Below are positions 45,477 through 52,630 of a stretch of DNA of 64,000 nucleotides, one piece after another; the first letter of the stretch is position 1, and each line of letters starts with the position of its first letter. The stretch comes from Salegentibacter sp. Hel_I_6 (GTDB lineage Bacteria; Bacteroidota; Bacteroidia; Flavobacteriales; Flavobacteriaceae), in contig NZ_JQNQ01000001.1 in assembly GCF_000745315.1 (NCBI RefSeq), positions 2,728,001-2,792,000 of the forward strand. The letters run 5' to 3'. Position numbers and translations under genes: made by a program. The notes beneath the pieces are model-generated. The model did not search any database and was not told the origin of the DNA. It saw only the letters and a program-made list of their open reading frames with translations.

Positions 45477-46739
45477 TTAAATAAAATTTTTGAATTCTTT
45501 TGAAATTTTCTCCACGACGTATGCAGGAATATTAAGCTCTTCTGATATTTGCTGCCATTCAGAAATCTGCTCCTGGACTTTCTCTATAATACCTTTCGGA
45601 TTTTTAATCGAAAATTCTTCTGCCAACCCAAGTAGATCCTTTAGCTGGATATTATCACGTTTATTATTAATAGACAACGCACGGCTGATTTTATGATAAT
45701 TGAAATCTACGTTTAAGGGGTAAGTGAGATCATAAGCTGGAGCCAGGTTCCATTTGTCAGAATTTTTATCATAAATAAAAGAATGATTTTTTAAGTGATC
45801 ATCAATATTAGCAAAGACCAAATTGAAAACCAATCGCTTATAAAGTTCCTGAATCTCATTGTATGGTACTTTTAAGTCCAGTGCTAATTTGAAAAGATTT
45901 TCATAAGATGAGTTGTCTGGTTTTTGAAAGTCCCATCCGGTCAAACCGCTTGCGGTTAAAACGTGTTGTTTTGTTCCATTTTGCCTATCATATCTCAGCG
46001 TGGTGAAATGTTTATCGTTGATAAGTTTAGAAGGCATCATTGTTATTCCTGCAGCGCTAGCCATCTTGTAGTAAGCATATTCTATAACTTCTTTATTATA
46101 ATTACCTTCGTTTAAAGAAAGCTTTACCAGGTAATGCTTGTAATCTTTAGAGGAAACAATATCCCCCGGACTTATCTCTCCTGTTTCAATGTTTTCTGAA
46201 ATTAAAAGTTTCGGTCTGGCTCCACCGGCAGAGGTGCCCATTTTAAAAATATTGAGCAACGCGAGATTATCAAACTTCCTTTCTGAAGTTTGCTCTTTTT
46301 GATCAATTACCTGTTTGAGTACATTAACTATTTCTTCAAGGTCAATTGCTGAAGTTTTGGGAATATCTTGGGCAGGTTCATATTCCAGAGCACCCATTCC
46401 ACGATTGGCTACATAGGTTAACTGCTCCAGTGGGGTGAGTTTTGCCTTATCTTTGTTATTAGCTTCAAACCATTCCTTGAAAATAATATTTCCAAACATA
46501 TCTGGAAGGGAATCTGCTATGGCCGGAGGTAATCCTTTAAAAGTATTTCCTTCATATTCGGAGAATACCTGAACAGGTTTTATTCGTTTAATGATATACG
46601 GGAAAATGTTTTGTAATTGATTTGTTTCTAAAAACTCTGGATTATACTGAAAGAAACTTTTCCGCTGATCCAAATCGTAACCTAACTTTCCAATCTCCCT
46701 ATCAAAAAGCTTTACATTTAGAATAGTATTTTTAGCCAT
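45477..46739 (-). CDS. hipA: HipA-family kinase toxin
   Basis: The 420-residue protein is a HipA-type Ser/Thr kinase, the toxin of the HipBA pair. It has an N-terminal HipA_N-like domain (KLFDREIGKLGYDLDQRKSF), a Gly-rich ATP loop with SAGGARPKLLISENIETGEI near 180, YLVKLSLNEGNYNKE and the catalytic NIDDHLKNHSFIYDKNS near 310 with APAYDLTYPLN. HipA of E. coli phosphorylates glutamyl-tRNA synthetase and causes persistence; here the target is inferred. hipB lies 6 bp upstream in an operon next to the CRISPR-Cas locus. Confidence 0.9.
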   Translation of the reverse strand: MAKNTILNVKLFDREIGKLGYDLDQRKSFFQYNPEFLETNQLQNIFPYIIKRIKPVQVFSEYEGNTFKGLPPAIADSLPDMFGNIIFKEWFEANNKDKAKLTPLEQLTYVANRGMGALEYEPAQDIPKTSAIDLEEIVNVLKQVIDQKEQTSERKFDNLALLNIFKMGTSAGGARPKLLISENIETGEISPGDIVSSKDYKHYLVKLSLNEGNYNKEVIEYAYYKMASAAGITMMPSKLINDKHFTTLRYDRQNGTKQHVLTASGLTGWDFQKPDNSSYENLFKLALDLKVPYNEIQELYKRLVFNLVFANIDDHLKNHSFIYDKNSDKWNLAPAYDLTYPLNVDFNYHKISRALSINNKRDNIQLKDLLGLAEEFSIKNPKGIIEKVQEQISEWQQISEELNIPAYVVEKISKEFKNFI

Positions 46740-46745
46740 AATTAG

Positions 46746-47009
46746 TTAGTATAAAGACCGACTGGTATTTTGATCATTGTAGGATTTCAAACTATTATAA
46801 AACTTATCAAGATCATCGAAATGATTGGCAATTTTTAAAACGGTGTCAATTGTTGAATTTTTCCCACTTTCAAACTTTTGAATGGTATAGCGTGATATTC
46901 CTAATGCCACAGCTAATTCCTCCTGGGTTAATTCAAAACGATCCCGTTGAAATTTGCACCATTTTCCAAGTTCTTCTTTAGTTTGTTTTATAGTAACTAG
47001 CTTTAGCAT
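46746..47009 (-). CDS. hipB: HipB-like antitoxin, XRE-family regulator
   Basis: The 87-residue protein from ATG 47009 (MLKLVTIKQTKEELGKWCKF) has the XRE-type HTH TQEELAVALGISRYTIQKFE. It should bind HipA and repress the operon. The frame extends to an ATG at 47030, but a perfect -7 box (TATATTTG, 47035-47028) covers that position, so the start at 47009 is preferred. Two copies of TTATAATAAA(C/T)A flank the -7 box. Confidence 0.85.
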   Translation of the reverse strand: MLKLVTIKQTKEELGKWCKFQRDRFELTQEELAVALGISRYTIQKFESGKNSTIDTVLKIANHFDDLDKFYNSLKSYNDQNTSRSLY

Positions 47010-47017
47010 GATGTATG

Positions 47018-47069
47018 TTATAATAAACAAATATAGCTAAAAATGCTAATATGTGTATTATAATAAATA
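47018..47069 (-). promoter_or_regulatory. hipBA promoter and candidate HipB operators
   Basis: The -7 box TATATTTG is at 47035-47028. TTATAATAAACA (47018-47029) and TTATAATAAATA (47058-47069) differ by one base and lie 40 bp apart on either side of it. Direct repeats four helix turns apart around a promoter suit cooperative repression by a dimeric HTH protein. Confidence 0.5.
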
Positions 47070-47118
47070 CAGTAATTAAGTTTAATCTGTCCTTTGCCCC
47101 CATATCTACCATAACCTT

Positions 47119-47187
47119 GCGCCGGATCCTATGCTGTTTTTATAGTGTCCGGGAAGTTAAGCGTTAAGTAAAAACAGCATAGGGCGC
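47119..47187. repeat. 15-bp perfect inverted repeat between hipB and bfmA
   Basis: CCTATGCTGTTTTTA (47128-47142) and TAAAAACAGCATAGG (47169-47183) are exact complements around a 26-bp centre; GCGCC and GGCGC flank them. ATAACCTTGCGC, overlapping the left edge (47111-47122), recurs at 47745-47756. It could be a terminator for bfmA, part of an oriT or a recombination scar. Confidence 0.65.
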
Positions 47188-47253
47188 ATAGTATTGTGGT
47201 TCTTTTATTTAATCTATTTAACAGCATTAGCCGCAAACTAAGAATCATTGTTC

Positions 47254-47607
47254 TTATTTATAAAAATCAGGATGTGTATCGTCTTCCTCGTAATCCCTTT
47301 TCCGATTCTCGTAATTATTTTTGGGATCTGCAGCTTCTATTAGGGATTGTAAAATGGCTAAAGTTGGGTTTATTTTATTCTTTTCCATATCCTTCAAAAG
47401 GGCGATTACTGCATTTATTCTTTTTTTAATAAGTTGTTCAAGGCTCACTTTTGAAGGAACTAAGGTCTCAAAAGGGGAGAGATTATTTTTCTCAAAAAAG
47501 TCGAGAATCAAGTCTAAAGTTTCGGACTGGTTACAATTATTCTTTTTGGAAAACTCCCGAAATCTTTTTGCTGTACTTGCTTTTACTTGAAGCCTTGATT
47601 TTGTCAT
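47254..47607 (-). CDS. BfmA/BtgA-family mobilisation protein
   Basis: The 117-residue protein opens with SRLQVKASTAKRFREFSKKN and NCNQSETLDLILDFFEKN, a ribbon-helix-helix-like DNA-binding start, then has a helical C-terminus (EQLIKKRINAVIALLKDMEK). This is the layout of BfmA/BtgA, the accessory proteins that act at oriT in Bacteroides mobilisable elements. The relaxase gene usually found after it is missing; hipBA stands in its place. The upstream 520-bp gap has several inverted repeats. Confidence 0.65.
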   Translation of the reverse strand: MTKSRLQVKASTAKRFREFSKKNNCNQSETLDLILDFFEKNNLSPFETLVPSKVSLEQLIKKRINAVIALLKDMEKNKINPTLAILQSLIEAADPKNNYENRKRDYEEDDTHPDFYK

Positions 47608-48129
47608 AATGGATACTATTTCAATACTTACTGGCTACAGCCATCTCGATTTTAAAGAGCCTTCCAGAGGGGTATATCCACTGGGGTGGATATTTTTGTG
47701 TCTTTTTAATTTTTAAACAATTGAATAACAGGAATTTGAAAAATATAACCTTGCGCTAGCAGGTTACCCTCTTGCTATTCAAATTCCTTTCGCTACGCTA
47801 CTAGAATTTAAACAGCTTTTTATGAGTTGTCTTAATTTTAAAAATCAAACTTTTATTGAACACTATAAGCCACATAAAAAATCCCTGTATCATTAAAATG
47901 ATTTACTTTATTTGAAAATTTAAGTTCAAAAGATGTAGAGGAGGTAAGCCAAAATATTCTTTTAGGGTTGGTTTTAGAATTCATTTTTGATTACTATTTC
48001 TGAATTCCAATCGATCATATTTTCTATTTTTGGCTTACTTCCGAATCCTATTTCTGGACGAACCTCTTTTTCCTAAGCTGTAGCTTTTACGAAGGCGTGG
48101 AAAATGTGGTGAGGACTTCTTAATACTAA
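47608..48129. other. Structured non-coding region, candidate oriT or origin
   Basis: No gene is visible over 520 bp. Structures are: ATATCCAC/GTGGATAT with a 4-base loop (47674-47693); ATAACCTTGCGC at 47745-47756, a direct copy of 47111-47122; GTAAGCCAAAA (47944-47954) with TTTTGGCTTAC (48028-48038) enclosing GAATTCA (47977-47983) and TGAATTC (48001-48007). It lies between the replication genes and the mobilisation gene, where oriT or the replication origin would be expected. Confidence 0.5.
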
Positions 48130-48795
48130 TCATTCTCGCCAACTTCTACCTTCCCATTTAATGATATTGAACATTTCCGGCAACCGGTCTCCAATATGAT
48201 GTCCATACCGGGCGGATATAGCTGATGGATTTTCATTGGTGGTCACAAAAGTTTTTAATCTTCGCCGGTGTCTTTCATAAAGCAATTTTCCGATGATCTC
48301 TTCCCGGTTATAAGCCTTGTTTTCTTTACCTACATCATCCAGGTAAAGTTTTCCGCGATAATAATCTTCCAGTTTAAAATTGCTGTTTTTATTCTGTTGC
48401 GATTCGTAATAACGGGTCAGTAAATGAACTGTCGAAATCTGGGGGAACCAAAGTTGTGTACTTCGGGTTTGCTCTAGAATTATTCTTCCAATATGATGAA
48501 GGGCATCAAAAAGCGTGGATTTTCCTACGCCGTAACCTCCGTACACCAACAATCCTTTGTCAAGTCCTGGTTTATTTTTTATGATACCAAACTCATTAAA
48601 ATCTTGCTGTTGTAAGAAATACCGGAAAATGCTGAAAATTACGTGTTGGTTTTCCTCCGTTATTTGGAATTCGGGATACTGAGTACGAAATAAATTCCAA
48701 AACACTTGTTTGCTAACCAGAGTTCGTTTAAAGTCAGGTTGCCTATTTTTTACAACTGACTTTGATATTATATCTGGAAACTGGGTGCTAGTCAT
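48130..48795 (-). CDS. DnaC-like ATPase (helicase loader type)
   Basis: The 221-residue AAA+ ATPase has Walker A YGGYGVGKSTLFDALHHIG near residue 85 and Walker B KLYLDDVGKE near 150, followed by an Arg-rich sensor region (LLYERHRRRLKTFVTTNENP). It is of the DnaC/IstB type that loads the replicative helicase. It overlaps the upstream replication protein by eight bases, so both are translated together. It likely serves replication of the excised element. Confidence 0.75.
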   Translation of the reverse strand: MTSTQFPDIISKSVVKNRQPDFKRTLVSKQVFWNLFRTQYPEFQITEENQHVIFSIFRYFLQQQDFNEFGIIKNKPGLDKGLLVYGGYGVGKSTLFDALHHIGRIILEQTRSTQLWFPQISTVHLLTRYYESQQNKNSNFKLEDYYRGKLYLDDVGKENKAYNREEIIGKLLYERHRRRLKTFVTTNENPSAISARYGHHIGDRLPEMFNIIKWEGRSWRE

Positions 48796-49594
48796 AACTC
48801 TGAATTTTATGCTGAACCTGTAAGTCCATTGTTTTAAGTCTCATCGGCTTATTTCCTTGAGCAATTAACTGCCCAATTTTCTCCCTGAGTTTGTGGGTGC
48901 TTAGGATTATTCCTTTCCAGAATTCTTCAGAACCATTTAGCAACTCATAAGCAACCTGAAGTTGTTCTTCTGAAACACCATCTTTTTCCAGCATCAACCG
49001 AATTGGTTTCAAACAATCCTCGAATCCCGCCTGATCTAATTTTTTTGTTGGGGCGCCTTTATTTTTTAAATTTTTTAAAAAGAGTTGCTGAAATTTAAAT
49101 GCCCAGTTGAAATAGCCCAGATAGTTTTCTGGAATTTCAGATTTATCAACTTTTAGAAATTCTTTTTTATTTAAAGCTTTAAGGTTTTTTAGTTTAAGGT
49201 TTAATTGTTTATCTATACTCGCAATGCTTCGGACTTGCTTTGAGCATTGCTCAGACACTGCTGTGTGCAATGCTCTGTCCAATGCTTTAGGCGGTGCATT
49301 GGTATTTTTTACCAAAGCAATAATGTTGGAGGTATATTGGTTTTTGCTTTTCTGGACCCATTTAATAAATTCCCAGTCAACCAGGTCTTCAAGCGCGCGG
49401 ATATAAGTTTTATAATTCCTAATTCCCAAAGCTTCCATTGCCAGGTCGGTTGGAAAACCAAAGTTTTCTTTCCAACCTAACCTATTGCAGCGTTCTATAG
49501 CAAAAAAGTAAATAGCGGTATGTAAGGGTTTAACTTTGTTGGGATGATTAAAACTGAAATCAAACCACGCCCTTGAAAATTCGTATCCGTTCAT
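48788..49594 (-). CDS. Putative replication protein (DnaD/initiator-like)
   Basis: The 268-residue protein has a wHTH-like N-terminal half (HTAIYFFAIERCNRLGWKEN, then FPTDLAMEALGIRNYKTYIR), a variable linker near 120-160 and a helical C-terminal domain. This order is common for replication organisers of Bacteroidetes mobile elements that lie before a DnaC-like gene, as here. No catalytic motif is visible. The function is inferred mostly from position and the N-terminal pattern. Confidence 0.5.
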   Translation of the reverse strand: MNGYEFSRAWFDFSFNHPNKVKPLHTAIYFFAIERCNRLGWKENFGFPTDLAMEALGIRNYKTYIRALEDLVDWEFIKWVQKSKNQYTSNIIALVKNTNAPPKALDRALHTAVSEQCSKQVRSIASIDKQLNLKLKNLKALNKKEFLKVDKSEIPENYLGYFNWAFKFQQLFLKNLKNKGAPTKKLDQAGFEDCLKPIRLMLEKDGVSEEQLQVAYELLNGSEEFWKGIILSTHKLREKIGQLIAQGNKPMRLKTMDLQVQHKIQSYD

Positions 49595-49630
49595 AGGAAT
49601 AAAATTTATGAGTGGATTGAAAAATCCATT

Positions 49631-49918
49631 TTAATGGATCGGGCTTAAATCTATAAGTGCCTGTTCAATTTCGCTTCGCTTATAATACACACGTCGTCCC
49701 AATCCATATGGTTTCAGTTTGCCCCGTTTGGTCCAGTGGTGTACAGTTGAAAGGTCAATTTTAAGCATTTTAGAAACTTCAGTTCTTGTGAGGTATTCTT
49801 CCGGTTCCTTTGGGCGAAATTCTTTTTTAAGGATTTCAATTTCTTTCTTCACTCCAAGTAGAATAACGTTTACTAATTCTTCAGGAGTAGTCTGGTGAAG
49901 TTGGATAACTTTTTTCAT
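49631..49918 (-). CDS. Helix-turn-helix protein, excisionase-like
   Basis: The 95-residue protein (ATG 49918, MKKVIQLHQTTPEELVNVIL) ends with EPEEYLTRTEVSKMLKIDLS, TVHHWTKRGKLKPYG and RVYYKRSEIEQALIDL. It matches the HTH protein of element 1 along its length. The upstream ATG at 49969 adds 17 residues not found in that relative, so 49918 is preferred. It probably controls excision and the following replication genes. Confidence 0.75.
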   Translation of the reverse strand: MKKVIQLHQTTPEELVNVILLGVKKEIEILKKEFRPKEPEEYLTRTEVSKMLKIDLSTVHHWTKRGKLKPYGLGRRVYYKRSEIEQALIDLSPIH

Positions 49919-50021
49919 TACATTGTGTTTTTTTGGTTTACAATGCAAATCAATAAAATCTAATGGCATACCATTGGCATACTATGTCGTTAGTACGTTG
50001 TAACTTTAACTTTTTCTTAAC

Positions 50022-50885
50022 TTAAGATCGGTTGATCCATTGTTTCAAATGGAATTCCAGCTCGTGAATTAGGGGTGTTAAATCTGTGGAACGTTTTCTT
50101 ATAGATTGAAGTTTTTCACGCTTGTCAAAAGGTAAATCTAATAGTTGCTGGAAAAAGTCAAACACTTCCTTTTCAGATCCACCATTAATTTTTTTAGCCT
50201 GGATAAGTGCTTTAATCAACTCGGCCAGTTCGAGAGGAGTACCCAGCCACTTAATATGATTTTCCTGTTGGATTCCTTTCAATTCCCGGTCATGTAGAAT
50301 ACTATTTACTTTAGAATGTTTATCAAGGCTAAGAATAGATTTTTTGAAATCTGATGTCTCTTGTTGGGAATATTGTGGTAACGAATTATGGAAGGTGAAA
50401 AAGTCGGTGATAATATTATCCTTCTCCGGAATATGAAATTCAGCCAGTTTATTATGAAAAGCTTGAATAAAATCATATTCAGGAAGAAGGTTAGGTTGAC
50501 TTTGTATTGGTAAGCTAGGTAAATTTTTATCTACAGCTAAAACTCCTGTTATTTGCTGAACAATAGCTTCAAATAATAGGAAGTGGTATTTTTCTTTTGT
50601 TTGTAATGGTACTCCTTTATAGAAAAGAGGTCTTTTATAAGTAGTATTAAAATAGGCCTTGACCTGGTAGGGTAGAACTTTATAATTATTGATGAAAATT
50701 AGAATATCGTAATACAGATCCCTCATAAAGATTTCCATATCAACCTTAAAATATCTTCCGTGGGCTTTCTTAAAATAAAAATCATAAAATGCGGAATTGA
50801 TATCGATTTCCAGAAATTCCTTTAAGGAGCATAACTTTAAAATTGGTAGCTGTAACTGATTATATTCAATATTTTTCGGCTTCAT
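50022..50885 (-). CDS. RteC-like protein
   Basis: The 287-residue protein ends with PLELAELIKALIQAKKINGG and KEVFDFFQQLLDLPFDKREK, the RteC pattern. The N-terminal half (FYDFYFKKAHGRYFKVDMEI then FMRDLYYDILIFINNYKVLP) also fits RteC-domain proteins, better than in the element 1 copy. RteC controls excision of Bacteroides conjugative transposons. It lies 45 bp after the integrase gene. Confidence 0.75.
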   Translation of the reverse strand: MKPKNIEYNQLQLPILKLCSLKEFLEIDINSAFYDFYFKKAHGRYFKVDMEIFMRDLYYDILIFINNYKVLPYQVKAYFNTTYKRPLFYKGVPLQTKEKYHFLLFEAIVQQITGVLAVDKNLPSLPIQSQPNLLPEYDFIQAFHNKLAEFHIPEKDNIITDFFTFHNSLPQYSQQETSDFKKSILSLDKHSKVNSILHDRELKGIQQENHIKWLGTPLELAELIKALIQAKKINGGSEKEVFDFFQQLLDLPFDKREKLQSIRKRSTDLTPLIHELEFHLKQWINRS

Positions 50886-50930
50886 ATTTTTAGATTGATA
50901 TGATCCACATTAATTTCCATTTAATTAAAA

Positions 50931-52271
50931 TCAACTTTTAGCCGCCAGTTTTTCGTATAAATCTGCTATTTGCTGGGCACTATCCATAGCAGATTTTCCT
51001 ATATATCCTAAGAACATTTTTTCCGTACTATGTGCGGTGATTCTCATTAATAATGGTGTGGGAATTATACCGTATTGGTTAGTTGCAAAAGTCCTTCGAC
51101 ATACGTGAGAAGTAATCAATTCGTGTTTGGGAAAAGTGCCGGTTATTTTCCTTTTAGTGCCTTTCTTTTTATACCTGCCTTTTTCATCTTTTTCAAGTAT
51201 TTCACCATTTTCATCAAGCATAACTATTTTAGCTCCTTCTGTAAGTGAATTTATTCCAACCGTTTTACATAGAATTTTTAAATCGTTATTAAAATTTTGA
51301 AGGGCTAATGGATAGGGTAGTCCTTCTTTTAAAATTTCTTTGGTAGTAGGAAGCACAGGTATAGTAACATTTTTGCCTGTCTTCTGTTGTTTCAGTTCAA
51401 TTAGGTCCAAGCTGTTTCTTGTAATAAAATTATCTTTCGATAGGCGGAGGAGATCACCTCCCCTTTGACCAATATTGCAACCCAATAAAAGCCATTTTCT
51501 AACATTCTTAAGGCTATCAGATTCTAATTCTGCCTTTTCAATTCTATGAAGTTCATCCGGAGTTAAATAAATGATGAAGTCATTTTTTGTTTTCCCTCCT
51601 TTAACCTTCTTAAGTTGATGACTAACTTCTAAACCATTTATTTCAGCATCTGCACAGACTGACTTGAGATCATCAATTTTTTTTCTGGCATAACCTTCAG
51701 AATAATTCTGTGAACTGAGCAGCCAATCCAAAAATTTTCTACCAAATTTGATATTTACATCTTTAACTCGATACTTTTTACTCCCTTGGTACTTTTTGAA
51801 AACGTTCAAAAGGTTCTTATAGGATTTAACCCTACTTAAAGAGATTCCCAGGCCTCCTCTAGCGTTTTCTCGGGTATGAGCGTTGTCTATTAATTCTTGA
51901 ATACAATCTGTTATTAAATCACTTTTAATTTCATCATCTTCGTGTTCATCTTCCTCTGGATTGTAAAAATTAATAAGAATTTCTTTAAGCCAACTTTTCT
52001 GTTCAGGTTTGGGTTTTTGCTTCTTATACTTAGAAAGAACAAAGTCTTCTAATTCGGACAGTTTTGAATTAACTTCGGCTATTTTTCTTTTGTCAACTGC
52101 ATCTAAACCCCGCCTTTTATGCCTTGTAGTTTTCCAATATTCTTGTGGAACCTCCAACTCTGTTTTAGCTTCAAATTGAAACTTTTTGTGATTTTTATCC
52201 TTATCTTGTAGGCGCACTGTAAGTGGAGCATATTGCCTCTTGGAACGGTAAAGAAAATATATTGTAGCCAT
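50931..52271 (-). CDS. Tyrosine integrase of element 2
   Basis: The 446-residue recombinase has a core-binding domain (DVNIKFGRKFLDWLLSSQNY) and catalytic motifs LGCNIGQRGGDLLRLS (Arg), HELITSHVCRRTFATNQY (His, Arg), LMRITAHSTEKMFLGYI (His, Tyr). It is complete and homologous to the element 1 integrase. Its ATG is 208 bp from the right att site, the usual place. Repeated TTGTACGC motifs near both element ends are probably its arm sites. Confidence 0.92.
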   Translation of the reverse strand: MATIYFLYRSKRQYAPLTVRLQDKDKNHKKFQFEAKTELEVPQEYWKTTRHKRRGLDAVDKRKIAEVNSKLSELEDFVLSKYKKQKPKPEQKSWLKEILINFYNPEEDEHEDDEIKSDLITDCIQELIDNAHTRENARGGLGISLSRVKSYKNLLNVFKKYQGSKKYRVKDVNIKFGRKFLDWLLSSQNYSEGYARKKIDDLKSVCADAEINGLEVSHQLKKVKGGKTKNDFIIYLTPDELHRIEKAELESDSLKNVRKWLLLGCNIGQRGGDLLRLSKDNFITRNSLDLIELKQQKTGKNVTIPVLPTTKEILKEGLPYPLALQNFNNDLKILCKTVGINSLTEGAKIVMLDENGEILEKDEKGRYKKKGTKRKITGTFPKHELITSHVCRRTFATNQYGIIPTPLLMRITAHSTEKMFLGYIGKSAMDSAQQIADLYEKLAAKS

Positions 52272-52316
52272 AAGGATAAATTGAATAAATATAAAGATAA
52301 GACATATTCATTTTTG

Positions 52317-52335
52317 TTGTACGCAAAATGTACGC
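52317..52335. other. Candidate arm-type integrase sites, element 2 right
   Basis: TTGTACGCAAAATGTACGC holds two GTACGC units; its first 15 bases equal 33278-33292. It lies just upstream of the integrase start. Confidence 0.55.
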
Positions 52336-52478
52336 ACGAGCAAGAATATAAAAGAGTTTAACGCAATCCATATCTAATTATCCAGGGACAACATATTGCC
52401 GGAAGCTGTTGATTTTACTAAGCTTATACTGGTTTTTGTAGATATAGGAAATGAACTTAAAATTTTAAGGAAACACTA

Positions 52479-52517
52479 CCGTCCCGAGTACTTAAAGCCT
52501 TGTTAATCATTTGATTT
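52479..52517 (+). other. att site, right end of element 2
   Basis: CCGTCCCGAGTACTTAAAGC and the next 12 bases equal 33197-33228; after one change six more match. The bases to the right are chromosomal, including the remains of what was probably the original tRNA-Leu terminator. Confidence 0.85.
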
Positions 52518-52630
52518 AAACGTTAGGTTTTTTCGACTTTTCTTAAGTAATACTCGTTTTCGAAAAAAAATCTATTGAAAATCAATATAATTATAAATTC
52601 GAACTGAAAAAAATATCCCAATATTGGAGA

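Larger units (their letters stand above)
33195..52517. mobile_element. Integrative mobilisable element 2 carrying CRISPR-Cas (about 19.3 kb)
   Basis: Direct repeats of 39 bp with one mismatch (33197-33235 and 52479-52517) bound this segment. Inside are, from the right, a tyrosine integrase, RteC-like and HTH proteins, two replication proteins, a BfmA-type mobilisation protein, HipBA, tracrRNA, cas9-cas1-cas2, a CRISPR array, an orphan wHTH gene and an IS91 element. TTGTACGC motifs recur near both ends. A relaxase was not found, so transfer would need help from another element or has been lost. Confidence 0.85.

Noticed and set aside
47674..47693. Hairpin ATATCCAC/GTGGATAT as a plus-strand terminator
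   Set aside because: No plus-strand gene ends here, so termination has no evident purpose; kept only as part of the candidate oriT region.
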